The position numbers and the translations under genes were made by a program. This document shows, piece after piece, positions 41,213 to 50,950 of a DNA stretch of 64,000 nucleotides. The notes beneath the pieces were generated by a model. The model was not told the DNA's origin. It saw nothing but the letters and a program-made list of their open reading frames with translations, and did not search any database. Each line of letters begins with the position of its first letter. Position 1 is the stretch's first letter. Source of the stretch: Sulfitobacter sp. F26169L (lineage in GTDB: Bacteria > Pseudomonadota > Alphaproteobacteria > Rhodobacterales > Rhodobacteraceae); NCBI RefSeq assembly GCF_026410285.1, contig NZ_JAPMLP010000001.1, positions 1-64,000 on the forward strand, in the 5' to 3' direction.

Positions 41213-43015
41213 ATGGCCGAAACTCCCACGCCCCCGCCCTCGGCAACCGAAGAGCGTGCGCGGTCACGCCGTATCAGTGCGCTGGCGGCCCTTTTCCCGT
41301 TTCTGCGCCCGTACCGTTTGTTGATGCTGGGTGCGCTTGCGGCGCTGATCGCCACGGCAATGATATCGCTTGCACTGCCGCTGGCCGTGCGCCGCGTTGT
41401 GGATACGTTCGATTCAGGCGAAACTGCGCTTCTGGACCAGTACTTTATGGCCGCCCTGGCCATCGCCAGCCTGCTGGCCGTCGGCTCGGCGCTGCGTTAT
41501 GCACTTGTCACACGGCTCGGTGAACGGGTTGTTGCGGACATTCGAAAAGCCACGTTCGACCGCGTCATTTCGATGAGCCCGGTGTTTTACGAACGGATCA
41601 TGACGGGTGAGGTTCTAAGCCGGATCACAACCGATACCACATTGATTCTTAGTGTGATCGGTTCCTCTATTTCGATCGCTCTGCGTAACCTTCTGACCTT
41701 TATCGGCGGCTTGATCCTGATGCTTCTGACATCGGCCAAGCTGGCTGGGCTGGTGCTGTTGATCGTGCCTGCCGTGGTTCTGCCGATCCTGTTTCTGGGG
41801 CGGCGTTTGCGGGTGCTTAGCCGTGAAAATCAGGACTGGATTGCAGCATCCTCCGGCAATGCCTCCGAAAGTCTGAGTGCGGTACAGACCGTGCAGGCGT
41901 TCACCCATGAAACAGGCAGCCGCGCGCAGTTTGCCCAAATGACCGAAAGTTCGTTCGATGCGGCGCGCCGCCGCATCCAGACGCGCGCGTTTCTAACCGC
42001 GATTGTGATCTTTCTGGTGTTTACCGGCGTTGTAGGCGTGTTGTGGATCGGCGCGCGCGACGTGCGTGCAGACGTGATGACCGTGGGCGCGTTGGTGCAG
42101 TTTGTAATTTATGCGGTGATGGTTGCGGGTGCGGTTGCCGCCCTGTCGGAAATCTGGTCGGAATTACAGCGCGCCGCTGGTGCCACCGAACGTCTGGTGG
42201 ACCTGCTGGAAGCAGAAGATCCCGTGAACGATCCCGAACTGGTGCAGGCACTGCCCGAACCGGTGCAGGGCCATATCCGGTTTGAGGATGTCAGCTTCCG
42301 CTATCCTGCACGGCCTGAAATTCCCGCTCTCGACGGGGTTACGCTGGAAATCAAACCGGGTGAGACTGTTGCCTTTGTCGGCCCGTCCGGCGCGGGGAAA
42401 ACAACAATTATCCAGATGATCCTGCGGTTTTACGATCCGCAATCAGGGCGCATCACCTTTGACGGCATTGATCTGCGTGACCTGACGCGTGACGCCTTCC
42501 GCCGCCAGATTGCGCTGGTGCCGCAAGATCCCGTGATCTTTGCCGCCTCCGCGCGTGAAAACATCCGCTTTGGCCGCCCCGATGCAACTGACGCCGAGAT
42601 CGAGAGCGCCGCCCATGCCGCTGCTGCGCATGACTTTATTGCAGCGCTGCCCGAAGGCTATGACAGCTATCTAGGTGAAAGGGGCGTTATGCTGTCGGGG
42701 GGGCAAAAGCAGCGTATCGCCATTGCCCGTGCTATTTTGCGCGCCGCGCCTGTGCTGCTGCTGGACGAAGCCACCAGCGCGCTGGACGCGGAAAGCGAAC
42801 GCGCGGTACAGGCCGCTGTTGAAGAGCTGAGCGCGGGACGCACCACGCTGATCGTGGCCCACCGTCTGGCAACCGTCAAAAAAGCCGACCGCATTGTTGT
42901 GTTGGACGCGGGGCGCATCGTCGACACGGGCACCCATGATGCGTTGGTTGCCAAGGGCGGGCTGTATGCGCGTCTGGCGCGGTTGCAATTCACCGATGGC
43001 ATCGCTGCAGAGTAA
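41213..43015 (+). CDS. ABC transporter half-molecule, membrane plus ATPase (MsbA-type exporter)
   Basis: The 600-residue product has six membrane helices in the first 320 residues. The ATPase follows, with Walker A GPSGAGKTT, signature LSGGQKQR, Walker B VLLLDEATSALD and an H-loop in AHRL. It would work as a homodimer and export a hydrophobic compound or lipid. Substrate not deducible. AAGGA lies before the ATG. The gene stands alone between tRNA-Gly and the LysM gene. Confidence 0.93.
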   Translation: MAETPTPPPSATEERARSRRISALAALFPFLRPYRLLMLGALAALIATAMISLALPLAVRRVVDTFDSGETALLDQYFMAALAIASLLAVGSALRYALVTRLGERVVADIRKATFDRVISMSPVFYERIMTGEVLSRITTDTTLILSVIGSSISIALRNLLTFIGGLILMLLTSAKLAGLVLLIVPAVVLPILFLGRRLRVLSRENQDWIAASSGNASESLSAVQTVQAFTHETGSRAQFAQMTESSFDAARRRIQTRAFLTAIVIFLVFTGVVGVLWIGARDVRADVMTVGALVQFVIYAVMVAGAVAALSEIWSELQRAAGATERLVDLLEAEDPVNDPELVQALPEPVQGHIRFEDVSFRYPARPEIPALDGVTLEIKPGETVAFVGPSGAGKTTIIQMILRFYDPQSGRITFDGIDLRDLTRDAFRRQIALVPQDPVIFAASARENIRFGRPDATDAEIESAAHAAAAHDFIAALPEGYDSYLGERGVMLSGGQKQRIAIARAILRAAPVLLLDEATSALDAESERAVQAAVEELSAGRTTLIVAHRLATVKKADRIVVLDAGRIVDTGTHDALVAKGGLYARLARLQFTDGIAAE

Positions 43016-43087
43016 TTCCCTCTTGCGCCCGTGCAGGACAGGATGAAACAATCACAGTACAAATGAATCCATTCAGGGAGTATTAAC

Positions 43088-43519
43088 ATGGGTCTGTGGA
43101 GTTTCGTTAAAGGTGCCGGCAAAAAGGTTTTTGGCGGTGAAGACGATGCCGAAGTATCCGGCGCCGCGTTGCAGGATGAGTTGAAAGGTCTGGGGCTTGA
43201 TGCCGAGGGTCTGGACATCACCGTGGAGGGCGACAAAGTGAAGGTGAAAGGCAAAGCCGCGTCACAGGAAATGCGCGAAAAGGTCATTCTGGCTGTGGGC
43301 AACGTTGAAGGCGTGGCCGAAGTCGAAGATGACGTAACCGGCGGCGAGGGTGAGCCAACTTTCCACACCGTCGAAAAGGGTGACACCCTGTGGGCGATTT
43401 CCGAAAAGACACTGGGCAACGGCGCGCACTACGAAAAGATTTTCGAGGCCAACAAACCGATGCTGAGCCATCCTGACAAAATCTATCCCGGACAGGTGCT
43501 GCGCATTCCCGCAGCCTGA
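43088..43519 (+). CDS. lysM: BON-LysM protein (YgaU/Kbp-like)
   Basis: The 143-residue product has a BON domain (about 25-90) and a C-terminal LysM domain (about 92-141, starting HTVEKGDTLWAISEKTLG). This is the same layout as E. coli YgaU/Kbp, a cytoplasmic potassium-binding protein. There is no signal peptide. GGGAG precedes the ATG. It is followed by a strong hairpin, so it is probably its own transcript. Confidence 0.93.
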   Translation: MGLWSFVKGAGKKVFGGEDDAEVSGAALQDELKGLGLDAEGLDITVEGDKVKVKGKAASQEMREKVILAVGNVEGVAEVEDDVTGGEGEPTFHTVEKGDTLWAISEKTLGNGAHYEKIFEANKPMLSHPDKIYPGQVLRIPAA

Positions 43520-43525
43520 TGCAGC

Positions 43526-43557
43526 TATCGCGTCCCTGTTTGTGCAGGGGCGCGATA
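43526..43557 (+). terminator. 13-bp hairpin after the LysM gene
   Basis: TATCGCG-T-CCCTG pairs with CAGGG-G-CGCGATA (one T-G pair) around TTTGTG, starting 6 bases after the stop codon. There is no T-run after it, so it may protect the 3' end or act with Rho. Confidence 0.6.
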
Positions 43558-43748
43558 CCGGCGGCTTTGGTGTCGCCTTCTTCCCCTTGCAGCCTCAAAA
43601 TACCGCAAGCAAGATGACGTTCGGGCAACTTTGCCCGTAACGCTGCGTCTGATCACATGCTTTGCTTGAACTTTTGCCACGAGGCGGTCATCGTTACGTA
43701 CAAAGATATTGCAAGCCGCAAAAAGTGGCAGCTCAGGGAGGAATACAC

Positions 43749-45626
43749 ATGGGATATTCAGGGATTGTCGATCGTGACGCCATAGAAGCGGAATGCGCAT
43801 GGGAGGATCGTGACGTACATAAAACGCTGTACAGTCTGATGGCCGACACCGCATCGCAATACGCAAATCGGAATGCGATCAGCTATCAGTTGCTTTCTGG
43901 CCCAAAGGATAACGCCGAGACCCTTACGTGGCAGGAAACGCACGATAAATCGGTACAGGCGGCGAATCTGTTTCGCAGTCTGGGGATTGGCCCGAAAGAC
44001 GTCGTTGCCTATGTGCTGCCCAACGCAACTGAAACCCTTCTAAGCTTTTTCGGCGGTGCCATTGCGGGGATCGTAAACCCGATTAACCCACTGCTGGACG
44101 CCGAACAGATCGGCGCGATCCTGCGCGAGACGAATGCAACCGTTGTTGTCACCCTGCGCCCGTTCCCCAAAACGGATGTTGCCGACAAAACCGCCGAAGC
44201 GGTTGCGCTGGCGCCAAACGTTAAAACTGTTCTGGAAGTTGATCTGCATCGCTATCTGACCGGGTTGAAAAAATTCATCGTGCCACTCATCCGTCCGAAA
44301 CGGGCAGTGCAGAATCAGGCGACCTACAAAAACTTTCACGAAGAACTGGCCAAGCAGCCCAAAACCCTGCAATTCGAAGACCCGCAGGAAGACCGTATTG
44401 CATGTTATTTCCACACCGGCGGCACGACGGGAATGCCGAAGGTGGCACAGCACACCTATTCCGGCATGATTTACAACGGCTGGGTCGGCAAAAAAATCTT
44501 GTTGAGCGAGACAGACAATATCCTGTGCCCCTTGCCACTGTTCCACGTATTTGCCTGCCACGTCATCGTGATGGGCGCCCTGACAGCGGGCGCGCACACC
44601 GTATTCCCCACACCGCAAGGATACCGTGGCGAAGGCGTGTTTGATAACATCTGGAAGCTGGTTGAACGCTGGCAGATCAGCTTTATCATCGGTGTGCCGA
44701 CGGCAATCTCTGCAATGATGCAGCGGCCCGTTGATGCCGATATCAGCACGGTGAAAAGCACCTTCAGCGGCTCTGCCCCTTTACCGATTGAACTGTTCCG
44801 CCGCTTTGAAAAAGCAACCGGCGTGGAAATCCTCGAAGGGTACGGGCTGACAGAAGCCACCTGTCTTGTGTCAGGTAACCCGGCGGACGGTATCAAAAAA
44901 GTCGGCTCGGTCGGGGTCGAATTCCCTTATACCCGCGTGCGCATCATCAATACGACGCCGGATGGCCCTGTTGATGCCGGTGTCGATGCGGTGGGTGAGA
45001 TCTGTATCTCCAGCCCCGGTATTCTGGCGGGCAGTACCTATACTGAAGTGGATAAGAACAAGGATCTGTTCCACGATGGCGTCTATCTGCGCACAGGTGA
45101 TCTGGGCCGCAAGGACGAAGACGGATATATCTGGATTACAGGCCGTGCCAAGGACCTGATCATTCGCGGCGGTCACAATATCGACCCAGCCGAGATCGAA
45201 GAAGCATTGCTGGGCCACGAGGCCGTCGCCTTTGCCGGTGCGATCGGGCAGCCGGACGCCCACGCGGGCGAGGTGCCTTGCGCGTTTGTGGAACTGGTCG
45301 ATGGTGGCTCTGCCACAGCCGATGAACTGATGGCGTTTTGCAAAGAGCACGTCCGCGAGCGTGCCGCCCAGCCCAAGCATATCCAGATATTGGACGAGTT
45401 GCCGAAAACCGGTGTCGGCAAAATCTTCAAGCCTGATTTGCGCCGTATGGCCATCACGCGCGTCTTTGACGGCGCGTTGGAGCAGGCTGGTGTGGCAGCG
45501 CGAGTTGATCATGTGATCGATGATAAAAAGCGCGGATTGGTTGCGATCATGGCGATGAACGGTGCCGATGCCGATGCGGTGGATGCTGTCTTGGGTGATT
45601 ATGTAACCCAGTGGGATGAAGGGTGA
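43749..45626 (+). CDS. Acyl-CoA synthetase (ANL superfamily)
   Basis: The 625-residue product is longer than the usual 520-550, with an N-terminal extension and an insert (about 145-200). Key motifs are HTGGTTGMPK (phosphate loop), YGLTEAT, the hinge region RTGDLGRKDEDGY and a C-terminal GVGKIFKPDLR lysine. The start at 43749 follows GGGAGG. Translation is coupled to the esterase gene by TGATG. Likely activates a fatty or aromatic acid; substrate unknown. Confidence 0.9.
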   Translation: MGYSGIVDRDAIEAECAWEDRDVHKTLYSLMADTASQYANRNAISYQLLSGPKDNAETLTWQETHDKSVQAANLFRSLGIGPKDVVAYVLPNATETLLSFFGGAIAGIVNPINPLLDAEQIGAILRETNATVVVTLRPFPKTDVADKTAEAVALAPNVKTVLEVDLHRYLTGLKKFIVPLIRPKRAVQNQATYKNFHEELAKQPKTLQFEDPQEDRIACYFHTGGTTGMPKVAQHTYSGMIYNGWVGKKILLSETDNILCPLPLFHVFACHVIVMGALTAGAHTVFPTPQGYRGEGVFDNIWKLVERWQISFIIGVPTAISAMMQRPVDADISTVKSTFSGSAPLPIELFRRFEKATGVEILEGYGLTEATCLVSGNPADGIKKVGSVGVEFPYTRVRIINTTPDGPVDAGVDAVGEICISSPGILAGSTYTEVDKNKDLFHDGVYLRTGDLGRKDEDGYIWITGRAKDLIIRGGHNIDPAEIEEALLGHEAVAFAGAIGQPDAHAGEVPCAFVELVDGGSATADELMAFCKEHVRERAAQPKHIQILDELPKTGVGKIFKPDLRRMAITRVFDGALEQAGVAARVDHVIDDKKRGLVAIMAMNGADADAVDAVLGDYVTQWDEG

Positions 45627-46549
45627 TGTCCGGCCCCGATTACTCAAAACTTCTGGATGACGAGGTGCGCGCCTATATCGCGCGCGGGGCCGAGTTTTAT
45701 CCGCCCGATGCGGTTGATCTGACAATCGCGCAGCAGCGCGCGGTTTACGATGACATGTGCGCGGCCTTCCACGCCGGTCGCCCTGAAGGGGTGGAGACAT
45801 GGGATGAACCCCACGGCGGCGTCCCCTGCCGCCGGTACGAGGTAGGGCCGAGCGATGTTACGCTGATCTACTATCACGGCGGTGGCTTCGTGGTGGGCGG
45901 GTTGCACAGCCATGATGATGTCTGTGCGGAGCTGTGCGGGCGCTCGGGGGCGCGGGTAATATCGGTTGATTACCGTCTCGCGCCCGAGGCAGTATTCCCC
46001 GAATGTTACAACGATGCCAAATCGGCATTCGATGCGATTACGGCGCAATATGCCGGCCCTGTGCTGTTGGTCGGCGACAGTGCTGGTGGCAATCTGGCTG
46101 CCGCCGTGACGCACCATGCGCGACAGCGCGTAACGGGGCTGGTGCTGATCTATCCGGGGCTGGGCGGTGACCGGACGAAGGGCAGCTATATCGAACACGC
46201 CAACGCGCCCGAACTTACCACCCGCGATATGGAGTTTTACAAAACCATTCGCACAGGGGGGGCAGAGCCGCCAGACGATGATCCGCGCTTTGCGCCGTTG
46301 CACGATACTGATTTCACAGGCCTGCCGCCGACAGTCATTGTCACGGCGCAATGTGATCCGCTGTCCAGCGATGGCGAAAGCTATCGTGATGCAATTACTG
46401 CCGCAGGCGGCAAGGCTGTGTGGTTTGAAGAGGCGGGGCTGGTGCACGGATGCTTGCGCGCGCGCAATTGCAGCACGCGCGGTGCCGCGTTTTTTGATCG
46501 TGTATCGGACGCGGTGATTGCGCTGGCTAAAGACGAATGGCCCTACTGA
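45626..46549 (+). CDS. Alpha/beta hydrolase, hormone-sensitive-lipase family
   Basis: The 307-residue product has the oxyanion motif HGGGF (about 83-87), nucleophile in GDSAGG, an acid Asp in CDPLSSDGE and His in LVHGC, i.e. a full family IV esterase catalytic set. There is no signal peptide. The ATG overlaps the acyl-CoA synthetase stop, so the pair may hydrolyse an ester and then activate the freed acid. It ends at a shared hairpin with the convergent phosphodiesterase gene. Confidence 0.9.
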   Translation: MSGPDYSKLLDDEVRAYIARGAEFYPPDAVDLTIAQQRAVYDDMCAAFHAGRPEGVETWDEPHGGVPCRRYEVGPSDVTLIYYHGGGFVVGGLHSHDDVCAELCGRSGARVISVDYRLAPEAVFPECYNDAKSAFDAITAQYAGPVLLVGDSAGGNLAAAVTHHARQRVTGLVLIYPGLGGDRTKGSYIEHANAPELTTRDMEFYKTIRTGGAEPPDDDPRFAPLHDTDFTGLPPTVIVTAQCDPLSSDGESYRDAITAAGGKAVWFEEAGLVHGCLRARNCSTRGAAFFDRVSDAVIALAKDEWPY

Positions 46550-46556
46550 TTGCGCA

Positions 46557-46579
46557 GCGGTAGCGGGTGTCGCTACCGC
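46557..46579. terminator. Hairpin between convergent genes
   Basis: GCGGTAGC (46557-46564) pairs perfectly with 46572-46579 around a 7-base loop. It lies 7 bases after the esterase stop and covers the stop codon of the convergent phosphodiesterase (46573-46575). Downstream on the plus strand is AAAAAGCTTTTT. Probably a shared terminator. Confidence 0.55.
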
Positions 46580-47409
46580 AAAAAGCTTTTTGCCTTCATC
46601 GTATCAGGGACGGGCGCGCCAAGGCGCGACAGGATCGTCGGGGCCAGTTGCAACTGGTCGATAATGGTATCTTCCTCAGGCCCTTCTGCGGGGCCGAAAT
46701 AGTACAGCGCTGCTTCTTGTTGCAACGGATCGCGGCCACCGTGATGCCCACGCGCATCCTGCCCGTGATCGGCGGTTACGATCACTTCGTATCCGGCCTC
46801 GCGCCATTTGCTGATAAACGGGGCAAGCATTTCATCCATCACAAAACAGGCGTGATCCATTTCCTGACTTTCGTGAAAAAAGCGATGCCCCATGCTGTCC
46901 AGTGTGCAGGTATGCAGCATGCCGTAATCCAGACCAAATCGCAGGCACAGATTGGTGAGCGTGGCGAACAGATCGACATCGGATGGCGTCATCTGGTTGG
47001 CCATGCCATAGCCGGTCATGGTGTGAAACCGCCCGTGGTTAATGGTGGTGCTGTCGGGCTCATCATACTCTACATCGCGCACGTAGTCGAATGGATGACG
47101 GTTGAAAAACTCCGACCAGAAGCTGTGTGCGACAGCGCCAGTCACGCCACCTGCCTTGCGCGTCTGGGCAAAGACATCGGGCTGGCTGAGGCGGAAAACA
47201 TTGCCATTCCCTGTACAGCCGTGCACGGCAGGGGCGACTCCGGTGTGGATGGAGGCATAGCAGGACGCCGAAATAGACGGCAAAACCGAGCGGATTTTCC
47301 ACACGCGCGCATCGCCACTGTCTACCCATCCTTCCAGATTGCCAAACAGACGGCGCCAGTTGCGGTAGGGAACACCGTCAAGGATGATCAAAAGTAGTTT
47401 GTTGTCCAT
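46573..47409 (-). CDS. Alkaline phosphatase-superfamily phosphodiesterase/nucleotide pyrophosphatase-like protein
   Basis: The 278-residue product shows superfamily metal-site motifs: Asp in LIILDGVPY (6-14), a Ser/Thr nucleophile region in SVLPSISAS, and the pair DHG...HHGG (about 213-223). No signal peptide is seen. It is the last gene after the ABC importer genes on the same strand, with a hairpin between them. It may release phosphate or cleave a phosphodiester in an imported compound. Substrate unknown. Confidence 0.82.
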   Translation of the reverse strand: MDNKLLLIILDGVPYRNWRRLFGNLEGWVDSGDARVWKIRSVLPSISASCYASIHTGVAPAVHGCTGNGNVFRLSQPDVFAQTRKAGGVTGAVAHSFWSEFFNRHPFDYVRDVEYDEPDSTTINHGRFHTMTGYGMANQMTPSDVDLFATLTNLCLRFGLDYGMLHTCTLDSMGHRFFHESQEMDHACFVMDEMLAPFISKWREAGYEVIVTADHGQDARGHHGGRDPLQQEAALYYFGPAEGPEEDTIIDQLQLAPTILSRLGAPVPDTMKAKSFLR

Positions 47410-47503
47410 GAGGATGCTCCGCAGATATCATTGCTTCCAGACATAACAAGCTGACAGCGTTGCGCAAGCCGACAACGAAGGGATTGGCGGGCGTAGCGGA
47501 GGT

Positions 47504-47529
47504 GGCTCGGCCCGAAGACGGGCAGAGCT
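47504..47529 (-). repeat. Inverted repeat between the ABC ATPase and phosphodiesterase genes
   Basis: An 11-position stem with one mismatch and a 4-base loop lies 12 bases after the ATPase stop codon. No T-run follows. It may stabilise the upstream message or attenuate read-through to the phosphodiesterase. Confidence 0.5.
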
Positions 47530-47540
47530 ACCAGACAGGC

Positions 47541-49178
47541 CTAGTTGCCCGCGCTTTCCATTTTACGATGTGCAATCACTTCCTCAAGCCAGCCAAGACG
47601 CATCTCGGGAACAGAACTGAGCAATAGATCAGTGTAGTCGTCAAAGGGCGGTGCCAGAACCTGTGATTTAGGACCATAGCGGACAACCTCGCCCTGAAAC
47701 ATCACCGCGATACTGTCGGCAATCGCTTTTACCGTTGCCAAATCGTGGGTGATGAACAGATAGGCGACGTCTTCAACCTTTTGCAGCTTTAGCAGCAGTT
47801 TCAGAATGCCATCGGCCACCAGCGGGTCGAGCGCCGATGTGACCTCGTCACAGATGATCAACTTGGGTTTGGCCGCAAGCGCACGGGCGATGCACACACG
47901 CTGCTTTTGACCACCGGACAGTTCAGCCGGATAGCGGTCCTGGAAGCCGTCACCCAGTTCGATCTCATCCAGCAATTCCTGTATCCGCTTCTGCTTCTCC
48001 TTGCCTTTCAGACCGAAATACAGCTCAAGCGGGCGCCCGATGATTGTGCCAACTGTCTGGCGCGGGTTCATGGCGGTGTCTGCCATCTGGTAGATCATTT
48101 GCAACTGGCGCAGATCTTCCTTGGGGCGTGTGGATAGACCGGAAGTCAGGACATGATCGTCAAATGTGATCTGGCCTTCACTGGGCGGCAGAAGGCCGGT
48201 GATCACACGGGCGAGCGTTGATTTACCCGAGCCACTTTCGCCCACGACTGCCAGCGTCTGTCCGGGGTGGATTTCTACGTTGATATTTTTCAGAACATCA
48301 AAATTTGTACCCGCGTAGCGTGCGGTTACATTTTCCACCTTCAAGACCGGCGTATCAGTCGGCTCTTTCTCGATGTGCTTGATCGAACGGACCGAAACAA
48401 GCGCTTGGGTGTATTCCTCTTGCGGGTTGTTGATGATCTGGTCAGCGGTGCCGTATTCCACCATCGAGCCTTGTTGCAGCACCATAATATGGTCGCTGAC
48501 CTGCGCCACAACGGCAAGGTCGTGGGTAATATACAGCGCGGCGACACCTGTATCACGGATCGCATCCTTGATCGCCTTTAGCACATCAATCTGGGTGGTC
48601 ACGTCCAACGCGGTTGTCGGTTCGTCAAATACCACCAGATCGGGTTCGGGGCAGAGCGCGAGTGCGGTCATGCAGCGCTGTAGCTGGCCACCCGAAACCT
48701 GATGCGGATAGCGCGTGCCGATGGTTTCCGGGTCTGGCAGGCCCAGCTTTTCAAACAGCGCCACGGCACGGGCCTCGGCATCCTGCTTGGAAAACTTACC
48801 CTGGCTGATCGCCGCTTCGGTCACCTGTTCCATGATCCGCTTGGCGGGGTTGAACGATGCCGCGGCGGATTGTGAGACATAGGTAACTTCCGCACCGCGC
48901 AGGCGGCGCTTGTCGCGCAGTGGCGATTTCAGAACATCGCGCCCGTTTACCCAGACTTCGCCGCCCGTCAGTTCCACACCGCCACGGCCATAGGCCATTG
49001 CAGCAAGGCCGATGGTTGACTTGCCCGCCCCTGATTCACCGATCAGGCCCAGCACCTTGCCTGCCTCGAGATCGAAATCGACGCCATGAACGATCTCGAT
49101 CTCGCGTGACTTTTCGCCGGGGGGATAGATCGTAGCGCCGATTTTCAGGCCGCGTACTTTTAGCAGTGGCTCGGTCAT
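47541..49178 (-). CDS. Double-domain ABC ATPase of a peptide-type importer (DppD-DppF fusion)
   Basis: The 545-residue product carries two complete ATPase domains. Each has its own Walker A (GESGAGKST near 50 and GESGSGKST near 315), signature (VSGGQLQR, LSGGQKQR) and Walker B (LVVFDEPTTALD, LIICDEVTSALD). This replaces the separate DppD and DppF proteins. It overlaps the permease gene by ATGA. The second Walker B ends in a VTS variant. Confidence 0.93.
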   Translation of the reverse strand: MTEPLLKVRGLKIGATIYPPGEKSREIEIVHGVDFDLEAGKVLGLIGESGAGKSTIGLAAMAYGRGGVELTGGEVWVNGRDVLKSPLRDKRRLRGAEVTYVSQSAAASFNPAKRIMEQVTEAAISQGKFSKQDAEARAVALFEKLGLPDPETIGTRYPHQVSGGQLQRCMTALALCPEPDLVVFDEPTTALDVTTQIDVLKAIKDAIRDTGVAALYITHDLAVVAQVSDHIMVLQQGSMVEYGTADQIINNPQEEYTQALVSVRSIKHIEKEPTDTPVLKVENVTARYAGTNFDVLKNINVEIHPGQTLAVVGESGSGKSTLARVITGLLPPSEGQITFDDHVLTSGLSTRPKEDLRQLQMIYQMADTAMNPRQTVGTIIGRPLELYFGLKGKEKQKRIQELLDEIELGDGFQDRYPAELSGGQKQRVCIARALAAKPKLIICDEVTSALDPLVADGILKLLLKLQKVEDVAYLFITHDLATVKAIADSIAVMFQGEVVRYGPKSQVLAPPFDDYTDLLLSSVPEMRLGWLEEVIAHRKMESAGN

Positions 49179-49990
49179 CCGCGACCCCCTTTAAGTGACG
49201 TCGTGCGGCTCAGGATCCAGTCTGCGACCAGATTGATCGAGATGCACAGTATGGCAATCGCGTAGGCCGGATAAAGCGCTGCCTGAATGCCGTAGTTGAT
49301 GCCTTCTTTATTCTCTTTCACGATACCGCCCCAATCCGCTTGCGGGGGCTGTACCCCAAGACCAAGGAACGACAACGTGGACACAAACAGCACCATGAAG
49401 ATAAAGCGCAGGCCCATTTCCGCCACCAGCGGCGACAGCGCATTCGGCAGTGTCTCGCGGAAGATAATCCAGCCGATTTTTTCACCGCGCAAACGGGCGG
49501 CTTCGACGTAATCCATCACAGTGATGTCGACGGCCACCGCACGGGCAAGGCGGAAAACGCGTGTGCTGTCCAACAGTCCCATCAGAACGATAAGGGTCAT
49601 AATGGTTGTGGGCAGAACCGAAAGAACAACCAACGCAAAAATCAGCGAAGGGATGGACATGATCAGATCAATAAAGCGGCTAAGCACCTGATCGACCCAG
49701 CCACCGGAAACAGCGGCAAAAAACCCGAGAACAGATCCGGTAACAAAGCTGAGAATAGTGGCGGCGGTTGCAATGAAGATTGTCGTGCGCCCGCCCCAGA
49801 TCATCCTGCTCAGCAGGTCGCGTCCGATGCTGTCAGTGCCAAGCAGAAACTCCGACGAGGAGGGCTCCCAGACATCGCCGACCACTTCGGCCATACCATA
49901 GGGGGCGATGTAGGGGGCAAAGATCGCGCAGAAGAAAAAGACGGATGTGAAAAACAGGCCGATAAGGGCCGCGGGAGGGATGCGGATCAT
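49175..49990 (-). CDS. ABC importer permease, DppC type
   Basis: The 271-residue product has one N-terminal helix and a five-helix BPD_transp core with the EAA-loop segment (YVEAARLRGEKIGWIIFRE). LGTDSIGRDLLSRMIWGGR is characteristic of DppC/OppC. It is coupled by ATGA to both neighbours and works with the DppB-type permease as a heterodimer. Confidence 0.94.
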   Translation of the reverse strand: MIRIPPAALIGLFFTSVFFFCAIFAPYIAPYGMAEVVGDVWEPSSSEFLLGTDSIGRDLLSRMIWGGRTTIFIATAATILSFVTGSVLGFFAAVSGGWVDQVLSRFIDLIMSIPSLIFALVVLSVLPTTIMTLIVLMGLLDSTRVFRLARAVAVDITVMDYVEAARLRGEKIGWIIFRETLPNALSPLVAEMGLRFIFMVLFVSTLSFLGLGVQPPQADWGGIVKENKEGINYGIQAALYPAYAIAILCISINLVADWILSRTTSLKGGRG

Positions 49991-50943
49991 TTGGGATGCC
50001 TCAACCTTGGGTTCGAAACAATCGAGACGATATCGGCGATCAGATTAAGACCGATATAGACAGCGGCAAAGATCAAGCCACAGGCCTGGACAACCGGAAC
50101 GTCACGTTTTGATACGTGATCCACCAGATATTGTCCCATACCGGGATAGGCAAAAACCACCTCGACGACGACGACACCGACAACAAGATAGGCCATGTTC
50201 AGCATGACAACGTTGACGATAGGGGCGACCGCGTTGGGAAAGGCGTGGGTGCGGATGATCTTGAGCATCCGAAGCCCCTTCAGCTCGGCTGTTTCGATGT
50301 AGGCCGATTGCATCACGTTCAGAATGGCAGCGCGTGTCATGCGCATCATATGCGCCAGAACCACCAGCGTCAGCACAATGACGGGAATTGCAATCGCGTT
50401 CAGCTTTTCAAGCAGGCTCATGGAGTCGTTCATGATAGCGACCGACGGGAACCAGCGGAATTTGATCGCCAGCCAGTACACCAGAATATAGCCGATCATA
50501 AATTCGGGGATGGAAATGGTGGTCAGCGTCACTGCCGAGATCAGTTTGTCCGGCCATTTGTCTTTGTATCTGACGGCCAGCAGACCCAGAAAAATCGCCA
50601 GGGGGATCGAGATGATCGCAGCCCAGAAAGCAAGGAACATGGTGTTTTTCAACCGCCCGCCAATGCTTTCAGCGATGTCGCGGCCGTTTGTCAGCGCTGT
50701 GCCCAGATCACCCTGCAAGACACCGCCCAACCAGTTGAAATAGCGGGTCACGGGAGGGTCGTTCAGGCCCAGCTCCGCGCGCAGGTTTGCAAGCGCAGTT
50801 GGGGTTGCACCCTGTCCAAGAATTTGTTGCGCCACATCGCCTGGCAACATCGTGGTGCCTGCAAAAATGAGAACGGACGCGGCGAGGAGGAGCAGGAGGC
50901 CCAGCGCTAAGCGCTGGGCGACCAGTTTGATGACCGGATGCAT
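49987..50943 (-). CDS. ABC importer permease, DppB type
   Basis: The 318-residue product has six membrane helices and the EAA-loop segment (YIETAELKGLRMLKIIRTHA). The N-terminal helix and ILGQGATPTALANLRAELGL match DppB/OppB permeases. It starts 7 bases after the binding-protein stop codon. Confidence 0.94.
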   Translation of the reverse strand: MHPVIKLVAQRLALGLLLLLAASVLIFAGTTMLPGDVAQQILGQGATPTALANLRAELGLNDPPVTRYFNWLGGVLQGDLGTALTNGRDIAESIGGRLKNTMFLAFWAAIISIPLAIFLGLLAVRYKDKWPDKLISAVTLTTISIPEFMIGYILVYWLAIKFRWFPSVAIMNDSMSLLEKLNAIAIPVIVLTLVVLAHMMRMTRAAILNVMQSAYIETAELKGLRMLKIIRTHAFPNAVAPIVNVVMLNMAYLVVGVVVVEVVFAYPGMGQYLVDHVSKRDVPVVQACGLIFAAVYIGLNLIADIVSIVSNPRLRHPK

Positions 50944-50950
50944 CTGTAAA